This document shows positions 33,921 to 45,043 of a stretch of DNA of 64,000 bases, piece by piece (the first letter of the stretch is position 1; each line of letters begins with the position of its first letter). The position numbers and the translations under genes are program-made. Below the pieces are notes generated by a model that saw only the letters and a program-made list of their open reading frames with translations, ran no database searches and was not told where the DNA came from. The stretch is from Erinaceus europaeus (lineage: Eukaryota; Chordata; Mammalia; Eulipotyphla; Erinaceidae), in the NCBI RefSeq assembly GCF_950295315.1, contig NC_080168.1, positions 63,263,838 to 63,327,837 of the forward strand, given 5' to 3'.

Positions 33921-34020
33921 CTCGCCTGGCCTCACCTGGTCTCATCTGGTCTCAACTGGCCTCGCCTAGCCTCACCTGGTCTCACCTGGCCTCATCTGGT
34001 CTCACCTGGCCTCACCTGGC
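33921..34020. repeat. 10-bp minisatellite, ten units
   Basis: Exactly ten consecutive CTCACCTGGY-type decamers with point variants; five units contain CACCTG. Confidence 0.95.
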
Positions 34021-34751
34021 CTGGGCAGGGCGAGGGGGCAGGATCCTGCTGGGGAGGGTTCAAAGGATAGGGTCCAGCTGGGCGCACGCTTCCTTCCACC
34101 TCTGCTTGCGGATGGTGGGGAGCCTGGGCGCTGGGCACAAGGGCCACAGTTCTGAGTGCCCCCCAAGGGGACACGGGAGCTGCTACCTGAGCTCCTCACC
34201 CCTCGAGTGGCAGACAGGTGCATGTGGGCCCTGGGTGAAAAGGGTCCCCGCAGGCTGGCAGCACAGTTCCCCACAAAGCCTGGGGGAGACTGCTGGGCCA
34301 GAGGCCCCATAGTGAGGAGAGGGGCAGGCCCTGTGCGGTCTCCCCTAAGGACATCTGCCTGGATAGTGGCCTGGCTGTGCGGGATGCAGAGAACAGTGAC
34401 CTGCCAGGCTCTGGGGCTGGGGAGCCCAAAGTGCTGGTTTGCTGTGGAAAGTGGGTGCTTGGCCCAGAGCTGGGGAGCCTCGTATAGTGAGGTGAGGAGG
34501 GTCAGCCACTTTCGGTACTCCCCACCCTCCCTGCCCCTCCTGCCTGTCCTCTTCCTTCTCCCCCCTTACCCCCTCCTTCCTTCCCTCCTTTGTCCTCCCC
34601 TTCCCTTCCTCCTCACCCTCTGTCCTCTGCAAAATGAAGTGAACTTTCAAGCGAGAGAATGGAAAGAGCAAGTGAGTGTGCCACAGTGCTGGAATGTGGT
34701 GTTGGGGCCAAACCCAGGGTTGCTCTACCCAGTGAACTGTCCTCTAGGCCC

Positions 34752-34880
34752 TGGAGGCCAATGGTGGCACACCCGGTAAGCCCATGTTACCATGGGTAAC
34801 GACCCAGGTTCAAGCTCCTGGTCCCCACCTGCAGGACGGTCTGTCCTATCTCCCCCTCCTGTTTCTCTTTCTGTTCTACT
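34752..34880 (+). mobile_element. SINE-A fragment
   Basis: AATGGTGGCACACCCGGTAA head and GGTCCCCACCTGCAGGA; the CTTCAC block is missing. Confidence 0.7.
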
Positions 34881-36279
34881 ACATTATATATGCATATATG
34901 TTTTTCCCCCAAAAGGGCTTAGCAGTGTTTCTAGGCTGCCCCTGGTACCCACCCCCATGACTTAGGGCCCTGGGACTCCAGAAACAGGAGCTGGGGGGGG
35001 GGGGGCGGTTCGCCTGGTGGAGGCCCGGTCTCCTGGGGCTGCTCTGGGCGTGGCCAGCTGGTACGAGGCTCACAGCTGTGCCCAGTATAGGCCCTCAACC
35101 GGGAGGGAGGCAGCTGTGCTGTGTTATGAACGAGGACACCCGTAAAGCAGGGGGTCAGCAGACCCTGGCCTTGTCCACAGTGGATAAGACATCCCTCTGG
35201 GGTGACAGGATACAGGGTCAGCTCTGGTGCTGCTGATGGGTGGGGTGTGGAAGACGGGCTCACCACTAGGCAGGGAAGTGGGGGGGGGGTGATTGGCGCT
35301 CAGTTTGCAGGCTCTTGCTGAGGAGGCTCTGCTTCTGCTTTCCTCGCCTGTTTGCTGTGGGATGTGCTGTGGGGTGTGGTTTCATCGCTGACAAAGTGGA
35401 GGGTGATAGGGAGCTGCTGATTGTGGCACAGGTGGGGCAGGTGGGCAGTGTCTCCTGGACTAAAGCCGCATGTCAGCACGGCAGCCCGGCCAGCTCCATA
35501 ACGCCACGCCCCTCCCCAGCTGTGAGCAGCGTAGTGGGTGTCTGGGCGGCTGGTGTTGGAGCTGAGGTAACCTGAAGTCTGTTTCTTGGGGAGGTGATGC
35601 GTGGACGGACCTGCCGTGACAGGCACGGGGTCTGCGAGTCTCTCCCACAGGAGTGGGGCTGCTGTGGCCGTGTCTGTGCCAGGTGGCCTGAGAGGTGGCA
35701 TTTGGCTGGTGGAGATGCCCTGCCTGGAGATGGTGGGCCGAGGCCTCGGCAGAGGGCGTGGACAGGACGGCTGCGCAAGGGGCCTGTCTGTCTGAGAGTG
35801 ATGTGGCGGTCGGCCTCAGCTGGAGTGGGGGCAGGTACAGGCGCCTGTGTCGGTGGAGGCTGAGGGGGTTTAATTGGGGGTGGTATTTCTCTAAGCTGGG
35901 AAACATGTGGGGAAGCACAGGCCTGGCCCTACAGTGGAGACGGCTCTCGGGGGTGATGAACATGTCACTGGCTTTTCTGACTTTTCCCTGAGTCTCTCAT
36001 TCCCTCCGTCTTTCCACCCGCCGAAGTTGACAGTACCAACAAAAGCAGCCGGCCGGTCTATCTCAGGTTCCCTTAGAGCTCCTGGCAGCCCATGGTGGCA
36101 CTGGTGCAGAGGCCTAGAAGGGCCTCAGGCCACACTAGTCTCAGATCACTGTCACTTTAGGGTTTCCTCATCAGCCACAACTGTGCTTCAGTGTGTGCTT
36201 CAGTTAGCCTGTGACTCCATACTTTCACACCCCTTCCCCCATTTTTTTTTTGCATAGACTGAGAAGCAGAGAGAGACCA

Positions 36280-36432
36280 CAGCCCCCGGTCCCCACCTGC
36301 AGGGAGGAAGCTTCATGAGCAGAGAGGCAGGCTGCAGGTGTCTTCTCTCTCTCTTCTCTCTCCCTCTATCAAATAAATGGCCCCTGGGAACAGAGGAGTC
36401 TGGCAGTGACCCCAGCGGCAAGCATATAAATA
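36280..36432 (+). mobile_element. SINE-A, headless
   Basis: CCCCACCTGCAGGGAGGAAG to GTGACCCCAGCGGC. Confidence 0.75.
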
Positions 36433-38344
36433 AAGCAGGAGAGAGAACACACTTAGGATCTGTAGCTGCCGACACACTTAGTTGTGGCCACAGGAGGCAG
36501 AGGGGTTCACTAGGGTGTGTTCCTGGCAGGCTGTGACAGTCACCACCAAGTGAAAGTGAAAGGGCCTTGACCCCACCACCTGCCACCCAGTGATCAGGCA
36601 TGGCGTAAAGTCCACCCGCCTTCTGTGAGGGGCACTGCTGACTATGGCAGGTTCTACACATTGCCTAAAGGAAGGGAGGGCGTTCTGCGTGCCATAACAC
36701 GTATCTCATGGGAGGGGTCAAAGGGCCAGAGCACAGATGACCTTTGCAGAACATGTTTCCCCAGCTCTGTATAAAATCCAGGCCTGGCCTTCCCTCCCTC
36801 TGCTAGTTATTGTGTCCAGATGTTCCTGAAGGGCAGCCCCCCCCAACTCCCCACCTAGAGCCCAGACCTGAGCCAGATTCACATAGGGGCAGAGAGAATG
36901 TGGCCTCCATAGAGAGAAGCCCCACCCCTCTCAGAGCCGGGGGAGAGGCCAGGTTTGGGGTGCAGCCCTGTCTGACCTGAGCTCCTTAAATACAGGCTCG
37001 GTCTTTGCCCCTGTGAAGATACCCTATCTCTCTTAGGGGGGAAGTGGGATGGGGGTGCAGGCATGGGGGCACCTCCCCCATGTTGAACGTGCAGGTGGGA
37101 AGAGCTGGCACCAGGCCCAACAGGCTAGCAAGGACCAGGAGGAGGAGCACCCTGCCAGGACCTCCCAGCCCCTCCATGTCACTGTACTGGGGAGACGGGG
37201 AGAGGCCCCAGAACTGCCTGCTGGGAGCCAGCGGATGGACAACTGCCCCCTCCCCATGCCCACTCCTCACAACAAAGCCCCAGGTGCTGCCAAGTCACCA
37301 CAGAGACAAGGAGCAATTCTGTTTCCTCCAGCTCTGTCTGCACCTCACTCCTCTGGCCTCCTCCTCAGGCCTGTCCCCTCCCTGATCACTGTCACTATCT
37401 GCAGATGCCACCTTGCCCTTTGGCTCACCTGTCCCTGTCCCCGGGAAGCCCAGAAATCCTGTCCTGGGAACCTCCTCCAATCTGCCTGCCTGTCAGCCAG
37501 GAGTCCCTGGCGGCTTCCCTGTGGATTCCAGAGCCGATGCGGCTTTGGAGATGATTTCAAACGCATCACCAGGAGTGGAAAACTGAGGGTTTTGCCAGCG
37601 TCCAGAGCCAAGACTTTGAAGGTCCCGCTGAACTCAGATTCCTCCTCCGCCTGCTCACAGAGGTCCAGTCTCAGCTGACATCATCTCAGCCTCAGAGACA
37701 GAGGAGCCAGGCTGCGTGGCTGCCCCCTTCTGTGGCCGTTATCCACATTACTGAAGGACAGCATGCTTGCTTTCCTTTCCTTTTTTTTTAATGTGGGGCA
37801 CTTAGAAGTCGAGAGAATACTACCAAATAGCCTCATGTCTATTGTGTTGGCAAACACGCCACTTACTGGAATGAACACACTCACTCTACCGTATTTCACT
37901 ACGACTGACACCTGAGTTATGGTCTATGTGTCCTGTCAGGCTCAGCAGCTTGCCACTGCATTTCCTGCTCTACAGGAGATCCTGGTCCCTCCACCACATC
38001 GCTTCATGACTTGACCTTTTTCTTGGGAGCCTGACAGTGGAATGGGACCTAAGCTGAGGGGTATGTTTTGTCGACACCTGTCACGGGGAGATGAGAAGCT
38101 GTACCCATGTGTCAACAATTGTCTTGCCAACCACGAACACCCTCACCAACCATGGAGCTCACACATCAGGAGAAACTGCCACACATCAGGAGAAACTACC
38201 ATAATAATAAAAACAGATTTTCCTCTTGATGTGTTACTGGACTTGATTTGCCAAGACTGTGTTAAATTTTTTTCTATCAGTGTTCATCAGGGGTATTGGT
38301 CTATAGTCATATATATGTTTGCTTTCTTGGGAGGGGGATAATGG

Positions 38345-38762
38345 TTTACAGTTTACAGTAAAATACACTAGTTGGTACATGTGTAACATTTATTTTTCCA
38401 CATTAAACTCTAACATCCCCCAGGTCTTCCCCCGCCATCATGTTCCAGGAACTGAACACTAGCCCCCACATCCCAGACTCCTTTATTTGGGTGCCGTACA
38501 TCGATACATATATGACTATACATTACTAGGAGTGTATATTAACACCATTTGCACCACCAAAAGTCTGTGTCCCCACCCCCACCTCCCTATAATGAAGCTA
38601 AAAATCTACCCTCTACTCCCAACCAATTTTTTTTTTACTTTGGTGAAATACTCCAAATTCTGTCAAATTCTGCTTAGTTTTCCCCTGTCCTTTTCCCCTC
38701 AATTTCTGTTTATGAGAGGGATCATCCCATACTCATCTTTCTCTTTCTGGCTTAACATGATT
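38345..38762 (-). mobile_element. Older LINE-1 3'UTR-like sequence
   Basis: AT-rich tract with the phrase CACCACCAAAAGTCTGTGTCCCC, recurring at 24240 and 100 in diverged form, typical of L1 3' ends in this genome. Exact limits uncertain. Confidence 0.5.
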
Positions 38763-38999
38763 CCTTTTTTTTTTCTTTATAAAATGGAAATATTGACAAG
38801 ATTATAGGATAAGAAGGGGCACATTTCCTCACAGTGCCCACCCCCAGAGCTCCATATCCAATACCCTCCCTTGATAGCTTCCCTATTCTTTATCCCTCTA
38901 GGAGTATGGACCCAGCAGTTTCTACTTAGACCTAGATACCCTCCTCACCTACCTCCTATAACACATCCCCCAGTCACTCCAAAACATGATTCCTTCTGG
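38763..38999 (-). mobile_element. LINE-1 3'UTR
   Basis: Directly follows the ORF2 C-terminus on the minus strand and ends in an A-rich tail (T-run 38763-38775 on plus). Closely matches the truncated copy at 21435-21782 (shared blocks include AAAATGGAAATATTGACAAG on the plus strand). Confidence 0.8.
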
Positions 39000-39840
39000 A
39001 TCCATCCAAGAATGGGTCAGAAAAGGTGGGCTCATTGTTCTTAATAGCGGAGTAGTATTCCACTGAGTATACATACAACTTTCTCAGCTATTCATCTGTT
39101 GTTGGACACCTGGTTTGCTTCCATTATGAATTGTGCTGCTATGAACATAGGTGTACATAAATCTTTTTGGATAGGTGTGATTGAGTCCTTAGGATATATC
39201 CCTAGGATAGAAATTACTGGGTCATATGGAAGGTCCATTACTAGCCTTGTGAGGGTTCTCCAAACTGCTCTGCACAGGGGTTGGGCCAATTTACATTCCC
39301 ACCAGCAGAGTAGGAGGGCTTCTTTGTCCCCACAACCTCTCCAGCATTTGTTGCTACTGTGGTTGTTGGCCTTTTGGATCTCTTCTTTGGTGAATATTGT
39401 GGTCATATCTTCTTCTCCACTTTTGGATGGGGTCATTTGCTTTTTTTGTTGCTGAGTTTGGTGAGTTCTTTGTATATTTTGGTTATTAGCCTCTTGTCTG
39501 ATGTACAGCATGTGAAGATCTCCCATTCTATGAGAGGTCATTTTGTTCGGTGTTTTGATTACTTTTCTGTGCAGAAGCTTTTCAATTTGTTGAAGTTCCA
39601 TTGATTTGCTTTTTATTTAGTCTTCCTTGCGACTGGTTTTGTCATCAAAATGCCCTTGAGGTTTAGGTGGGAAAGTGTTCCACCAATGTTTTCCTCTAAG
39701 TATTTGATAGTTTCCAGTCTAACATCCCAATCCTTAATCCATTTGGAACTGACTTTTGTTTCTGATGAGATAAAGTGGTTCACCTTCATTCTTCTGCAAT
39801 CCAGTTTTCCCAGCACCACTTATTGAAGAGACCCTCTTCC
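39000..39840 (-). pseudogene. LINE-1 ORF2 C-terminal region
   Basis: Readable blocks in order: SSKWIKDWDVRLETIKYLEENIG, a TSHRMGDLHMLYIRQEANN-type region, the cysteine motif NKCWRGCGDKEALLLCWWECKLAQPL, and MDLPYDPVISILGIYPKD through TPMFIAAQFI. Stops and frameshifts separate the blocks. The 3'UTR follows at 38763. Confidence 0.88.
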
Positions 39841-39904
39841 TCCATTTATTAATTTGGGCTCCCGTATAAAAATTTAGGTGTCCATAGCTGTGGCAAATTT
39901 TATA

Positions 39905-40195
39905 TTTTATACTTTTTTTTTTTTGCTTTGGGGATCAGGATGATATTGATTTCACAAACTGTGTTTGAGAGCATCTAGCCTCTTTAGGTTTTTGAAAGAG
40001 TTTGAGTCGAACGGGTGTTAGTCCTATGAAAAGTTTGTAGATTGGGCCCTGGTTTTCCATGGTAGGTGTGATGACTGACCCCATCTCTGCATTTGTGACA
40101 AGATCTCTGTCTTCCTGGCTCAGTTTTGGAAGGTTGCACAATTCTAAGAATGTGCCCATTTCTCCTAGACTGTCCAATTTGCGGACACACACATA
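39905..40195 (-). pseudogene. LINE-1 ORF2 fragment, start of reverse transcriptase region
   Basis: Minus-strand translation gives MGTFLELCNLPKLSQED and LTPVRLKLFQKPKEA, matching the segment just before the L1 RT core (FLETYNLPKLNQEE and LTPILLKLFQK in other mammals). It is followed directly by C-terminal ORF2 sequence, so most of the RT core is deleted. Confidence 0.8.
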
Positions 40196-40372
40196 TATCT
40201 GCTCATAACCACTTCTTAGTACCCTTCCGTATTCCTGCAGTGTCTGCTGAAAGTATACCTACTAGAGATATCTTTTGGTGTGCCTGTGTGGAGACAAAGC
40301 ATTACAAATATTTGATTTGCCCATCCAGGTTTATCTTTTTTATTATTTAATTATTTTTTATTTATTTTTTGC

Positions 40373-40485
40373 CTGAGCGTCTCTAAGGTTTAGCTTATGG
40401 TGGTGCTAGAGATTGAAGCTGGTACCTTTTGGTTTCTCAGGCACAAAGGACACTTTACATAACCATTACAGCATCTTTCTCCAGT
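40373..40485 (-). mobile_element. SINE-B
   Basis: TTTAGCTTATGGTGGTGCTA and ACATAACCATTACAGCATCT. Confidence 0.7.
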
Positions 40486-40913
40486 TGGGTCACCTTTTCA
40501 TTCAGAGATGGACAACAAAGCACCCGAGCTCCCCCCAGTGCTGTAACATCTATTATGTGGTGTTGGGGCTGGAAGCTTGGCTGCCCCTAAGGTAATGCAG
40601 GCACCCTACCTGGTGCAATAACTCTCCTGCCTGTTTTATTTTTTATCATTTTTTTCTTAGCTTGTTAAAGAAGAGGTTTGTCTGTTTTGTTTCTTTAACC
40701 TCTATTTAATCACTTATTTTGTAGAGCTTTTTATATCATCTTTTTAAAAATTTCTACTTTATGTCCAGTGGACATATTTTATTCATTCCTGCTAACTCTT
40801 AGGCCTTTGTGTTGTCTTTAACAGTTCTTAAGCTGTCATGTTACTGTGTGTCTGAGCTATCCTTTTCCTATGTAGACCTGCAATGCTGTGAACCTCCCTC
40901 CATTTCTGTTTTT

Positions 40914-41112
40914 GCCTTCAGAGTTATTGCTAGGTCTTGGTGCCTGTACTGCCAATCTACTGCTCCCGGTGACCATTTTTTTAAATTTAATTTAATTTTT
41001 TATCTGATAGGACAGAGATTGAAAGGGAGAGGGCAATGTAGAGAAGAAGAGAGACAGAGACACCTGCAGCCCTGCTTCACCACATGTAAAGTTTCCCTTC
41101 TATACGCTGAAC
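40914..41112 (-). mobile_element. SINE-A, head truncated
   Basis: GCCTTCAGAGTTATTGCTAG tail, CACCTGCAGCCCTGCTTCAC, stops at TTTCCCTTCTATAC. Confidence 0.75.
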
Positions 41113-41185
41113 TGTCTGTATGTCTGATGGGAATCTCTTCTTTGCAGAGCATGGATGAATGTTGCTTTTTTTAAAAAAAAAAAAT

Positions 41186-41366
41186 CAAGCCAGGTGGTGG
41201 TACACCCAGTTTGATGCATGTACTACCATGCACAAGGACCCAGATTCAAGCCCCCAGTCCCCACCTGCAGGGGAAAAGCTTTGTAAGTGGTAGAGCAGGG
41301 CTTCAGGTATCTCTCTTCCTATCTCCCACTCCCCTCTCAGTTTCTCAGTTCTATCATATCAAAACT
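41186..41366 (+). mobile_element. SINE-A
   Basis: CAGGTGGTGGTACACCCAGT head to CAGTTTCTCAGTTCTATCAT. Confidence 0.8.
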
Positions 41367-41469
41367 TAAAAAATGGGGAAAATATTTATATTAAAAACAT
41401 CTCCCCAGCCAGGACTTTGGATTAGTGGATTCATAACATGCACATTTAGGATGAAGATAAATATATGGG

Positions 41470-41760
41470 GGAGGGCGGGGAGGTGGGAGAGGCACACCCA
41501 GTTAAGCACACATAGTGCTATGCACAAAGAGCCACGAAAGGACCCAGGTTTGAGCCCCTGCTCCCCATCTGTAGCAGAGACACACTAAAGCAGGTCTGCA
41601 GGTATCTTTCTCCCTCTCTATCTCCTCTGCCTCTCTGTTTATCTCCATCCTATTGAATACAAAATAGAAAGGAGCAAAGGGCCACCAGAAGCAGTGGATT
41701 CACAGTACAGGCACCAAGCTCCACTGATAACCCTGGAGGCAATAGAAAAATAAAAAATAT
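41470..41760 (+). mobile_element. SINE-A
   Basis: GAGAGGCACACCCAGTTAAG head, 3' tail CCACCAGAAGCAGTGGATTC to ATAACCCTGGAGGC. Confidence 0.82.
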
Positions 41761-41787
41761 ATAGAAGCTGATTTGTTGTCACTCTAA

Positions 41788-41831
41788 TTTATCTTTTCTT
41801 TATTGGATAGAGACAGCCAGAAATTGAGAGG
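41788..41831 (-). mobile_element. SINE-A tail fragment
   Basis: TTTATTGGATAGAGACAGCC; truncates the L1 ORF2 remnant. Confidence 0.6.
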
Positions 41832-42471
41832 GTGGACTTGAATAAAATTTGTATTCCAGTTTCTTGGGACGAATGACTCTGAAAATGTCCAATAGTTCTA
41901 GTTTATCTATCTCCTCATTTAGTTCCCTCATGTCTTTATTGATTTTCTGCCTGGATGATCTGTCAAGTTGAGAGAGTGGGGTGTTGAAGTCCCCTACTAT
42001 TACTGTGTTGCTATTAATATATTGCTGTAGCTCTTTCAATAAATGTTTGATGTATTTAGATGGCTTCTTATTGGGTGCATAGATGTTAAAATTGTTAAAT
42101 CCTCTTGAGGGACTGATCCTCTGAGCATTAAGTAGTGTCCATCCCTATCTTTTTAAATTGTATTTATTTTAAAATCTGTAGTGTCAGATAGAAGAATAGC
42201 TGTTCCTGCCCTTTTTTGTGGGCCATTGGCCTGTATGATAGTTTTCTATCCTTTCACTTTTGAGTCTGTGTTTGTCTTGTTGAGTTAGGTGGGCTTCCTA
42301 TAGACAGCTTATTGTTGGGTTGTGTTTTCTGATCCATATTCCTACTCTGCCTTTTAATAGATTTATTCAGGCCACTGACATTTACTGATATCAAATATTG
42401 ATATTTTAACACCATCCTTGTAGAGTTTTAGAATGTTCTGAAATATGGCCTATTTATGGTAGTCTGACTGT
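41832..42471 (-). pseudogene. LINE-1 ORF2 5' end (endonuclease), broken and truncated
   Basis: Minus-strand remnant of the AP-type endonuclease domain. Conserved pieces are readable only by changing frame: an N-terminal SGLNKSIKR match, then the best part at 41832-42039, with VGDFNTPLSQLDRSSRQKINKD and a following IRPKKLEYKFYSS. Several stops lie between. At 41831 the element ends against a SINE-A fragment. Confidence 0.85.
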
Positions 42472-43407
42472 TTATAGGAGACCGTTCAGAACTTCTTCCA
42501 GGGCAGACTTGATGACAGTTGATTCTTTCAACTGTTCCTTGTCTGAGAAGGTTTTGATGCTTCCATCTAGTCTGAATGACAGTCTAGCAGGATACAGTCG
42601 TCTTGGTTGAAAGCCTTTCTCATTGAGCACTTGATAGATATCTTGCCATTCTCTTCTGGCCTGTAGTGTTTTTGTCCAGAAGTCTGTTGCTAATCTTATG
42701 GGTTTTCCTCTGTAGGTGACTCTTTGTTTTTCTCTTTCAGTCTTCAGGATCCTTTCTTTATCCTTATTCCTTTCCATTCTAAATAGGATGTGTCTTGTTG
42801 TCTTTAAGTCTGGGTTAATTCTGTTTGGACCCTGTGGGCTTCTTGAATGTTTATGTCTTTGATGTTGTCTAGAGAACTTTTCAGCAATTATGGCCTGAAG
42901 AATGCTTTCTTCCCCTCCCTCTCTTTCTTCCTCTGATAAGCCAATAATGCATATATTATTTCTTCTGAAGTCATCCCATAGGTCTCTGTTGTTGTTTTCA
43001 GTATCTCTTAATCTCTTTTTGAGATCTCTTGCTTCTTTTTTAGTTGTCTCTAATTTGTCCTCGATCTTGCTAATTCTGTCTTCAGCCTCATTTATTCTAT
43101 TCTCTCTCCTCTCTCCTGTTTTCTGGAGTTCATCTATTTTGTTACCTGGTTCTGATACTGTTTTAGCTTGTTCAGCTAGTTGTGTTCTTAGCTCAACTAT
43201 TTCAGCTTTCAGCTCTCTAATAACCTTGAGATAATTAGTATTTTCTTCCAGAGTCTCATTTGTTGTTTCTGCATTTCTGATGACAATTTTTTCAAACTCT
43301 TTACTCACTCCTGTGATTATTTCCTTAACTAGTGTTTGGATGTTGACTTCATTATTTTGTGCTTCACCCTTTGGGGGGCTTTTAGCTGTACTCTTGTCCT
43401 GGTTCAT
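42472..43407 (-). CDS. LINE-1 ORF1 protein, intact 311 residues
   Basis: Complete ORF from ATG (MNQDKSTAKSPP) to TAG. ORF1p is the trimeric RNA-binding chaperone of the L1 particle. Visible in order: a basic/polar N-terminus (1-45), a long coiled coil with heptads (about 50-150: LEENTNYLKVIREL, RISKIEDKLETTKKEARDLKKRL), an RRM-like domain starting NNICIIGLSEEE (about 160-250, with RHILFRMERNKDKERIL) and a basic C-terminal domain (RLATDFWTKTLQARREW, PRRLYPARLSFRLDG). Length is close to the human 338. No stop or frameshift interrupts it, whereas the following ORF2 is broken. A solo LTR ends 17 bases upstream of the start. Confidence 0.9.
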   Translation of the reverse strand: MNQDKSTAKSPPKGEAQNNEVNIQTLVKEIITGVSKEFEKIVIRNAETTNETLEENTNYLKVIRELKAEIVELRTQLAEQAKTVSEPGNKIDELQKTGERRENRINEAEDRISKIEDKLETTKKEARDLKKRLRDTENNNRDLWDDFRRNNICIIGLSEEEREGGEESILQAIIAEKFSRQHQRHKHSRSPQGPNRINPDLKTTRHILFRMERNKDKERILKTEREKQRVTYRGKPIRLATDFWTKTLQARREWQDIYQVLNEKGFQPRRLYPARLSFRLDGSIKTFSDKEQLKESTVIKSALEEVLNGLL

Positions 43408-43417
43408 TTCTCCAATA

Positions 43418-43423
43418 TTTCTT
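43418..43423. repeat. Target-site duplication of the solo LTR, left copy
   Basis: TTTCTT on the plus strand, identical to 43894-43899 at the other end of the LTR. Confidence 0.85.
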
Positions 43424-43893
43424 TGTTGTTTTCGACGGGTTAGGTTGTTTTCGCCGGGCTGGCTTCACGGGCAGGTAACAGATGACCAGGGACTCATAGT
43501 TGAGCTGTAGGCAGTATCTCTTTATTCATGCAGGACGCAGCACAATCTAAGACGAGCTAAGCTAAACTCAAGGTACAGTACTCTAAAACTCACAATGCTG
43601 TCTTTATATATACTTGCCAAGTAGGGTGGAAACAGGGTGTGACATAGAGAGGGTGGAGAGAAAAGTGACTGGTGACAATCAGAGTGTGACAAGGAGAGGA
43701 TCAGGGTGTGACAAGGAGGGGGGGTGGAGCAAAAACATATCATGAAACAGTGGGGATTGAACCAATGCCCTGGAGGGAGGTGCTTGTTAACAGCGGTTAT
43801 ATAAATAGAATGAAGTGGTTATGTAAATAGAATAGTGTTAAGCAGGGGGGATTTAAACCAAATGAAACAGAAGGGGTCTCATGCATACCAACA
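43424..43893 (-). mobile_element. Solo LTR of an endogenous retrovirus, 470 bp
   Basis: Begins TG (TGTTGGTATGC) and ends CA (TCGAAAACAACA) on the minus strand. It carries a TATA box (TATATATAAAGA, 43601-43612) and a poly(A) signal AATAAA (43521-43526), placing U3, R and U5 in that order. The 6-bp direct repeats AAGAAA (plus TTTCTT) at 43418-43423 and 43894-43899 are a perfect target duplication; six bases fits betaretrovirus/ERVK-like integrases. No internal viral genes are present, so it is a recombined solo LTR, in the same orientation as the L1 and as ITPR2. Confidence 0.85.
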
Positions 43894-43899
43894 TTTCTT
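43894..43899. repeat. Target-site duplication of the solo LTR, right copy
   Basis: TTTCTT on the plus strand, matching 43418-43423. Confidence 0.85.
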
Positions 43900-44711
43900 C
43901 TTGTTGGTTTAACCATTCTATATAGTATATAGTATGTTATGAGGTCCCTCTGTCAGTACTTTTCAAATTACTGATCACTCTTGCCTGGATTGACTTGTGT
44001 CTAAGTAAGGTAATTAAAGGGTTCACAGTTGTAGAAGTTGATAGTTGTTTCAATATTAATCCCTGATTTGGATCTCAGTGGCTTAAAAAGCCTTTTTTGT
44101 TCTTTTTCTTCACTGTAGGCTATGGGAGTGTGAGGGCTTTTAAACTATAAGAAGGCTTCTTAGCTTAATCACTTCTTCTTCTAGCATTTGCCAGCTTAAT
44201 CACTGACTCCTGACCAAGAGATAAAGCAGGGTGGGGCAGAGATAATCCAGTGGTTATGCAAAGAGACTCTCACAGCCCCACTGTTAGGCCACTGAGGTAT
44301 AGATCTTCTCCTGAGTTTTCCGGTTAGTTCTCTGTCCCCTGGTGTCAGCACAGGGCCTCCGTGCCGCTGCTCCAGATTCTGCAGGTAGTAGCAATGGAGA
44401 CTCACAGTTGCATTTGGTGAGTCTCAGGGGAGTCCTCTCCTCCCTTCAGAAGTCTTTTTGTTGGTGAAACAGACTGGAGGTGGTGTCTCAACTGGTGAAC
44501 TGCCGGACTGTTACCAGCCACTTAAGCTCTCCGTAGTCTCCTCTCTGTCCGAGAGCCACACGTATTTGGTTTGGTGGGTTCCTTAAGTCATTCTAGTCCT
44601 GTCTTGTTGCGGTCCCAGATGATATCCTTTGGTATTCCTAGTTGACCCGGGAGAGGAGAGGAGAGAAACACAGCTGCTGCTGCTCCGTAGCCCGCCTCTG
44701 GAAGTCCCTAG
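43900..44711 (-). mobile_element. LINE-1 5'UTR region
   Basis: Sequence upstream of ORF1 on the other side of the inserted LTR, ending against a SINE-A at 44712. No coding potential; taken as L1 5'UTR because it lies upstream of ORF1 in the same orientation and the LTR target duplication joins it to the ORF1 leader. The outer boundary is approximate. Confidence 0.55.
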
Positions 44712-44863
44712 AAGGTGGAGAGAGGGAAAGAGACAGAGAGAGACCTACCGCCCTGCTTCACTACTCACAAAGCTTTCCCTCTGCAGGTGGGAACCAGGGG
44801 CTTGAACCCGAGACCTTGTGCACTGTAACGTGTGCTTTAGCAGGCGAGTCACCACCTGGCCCC
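44712..44863 (-). mobile_element. SINE-A
   Basis: CTACCGCCCTGCTTCACTAC and GAGTCACCACCTGGCCCC; abuts the L1 5'UTR. Confidence 0.8.
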
Positions 44864-45043
44864 TCTGGTTTTCTGGCCCTTTTGTATTTCTGCTGTTTTG
44901 TTCATTTCCTTTTTGCCTGCTCCTTCAACTGTGCCTGTGTTTATTTCCTTTGAAGTGTCCCTGCACCGTATCATTGTTTTGCGGTTGCCAGGAGGTTGTG
45001 CCTAACTTAATATATAGAAAACAGTCACCTTAAAAATATTTAA

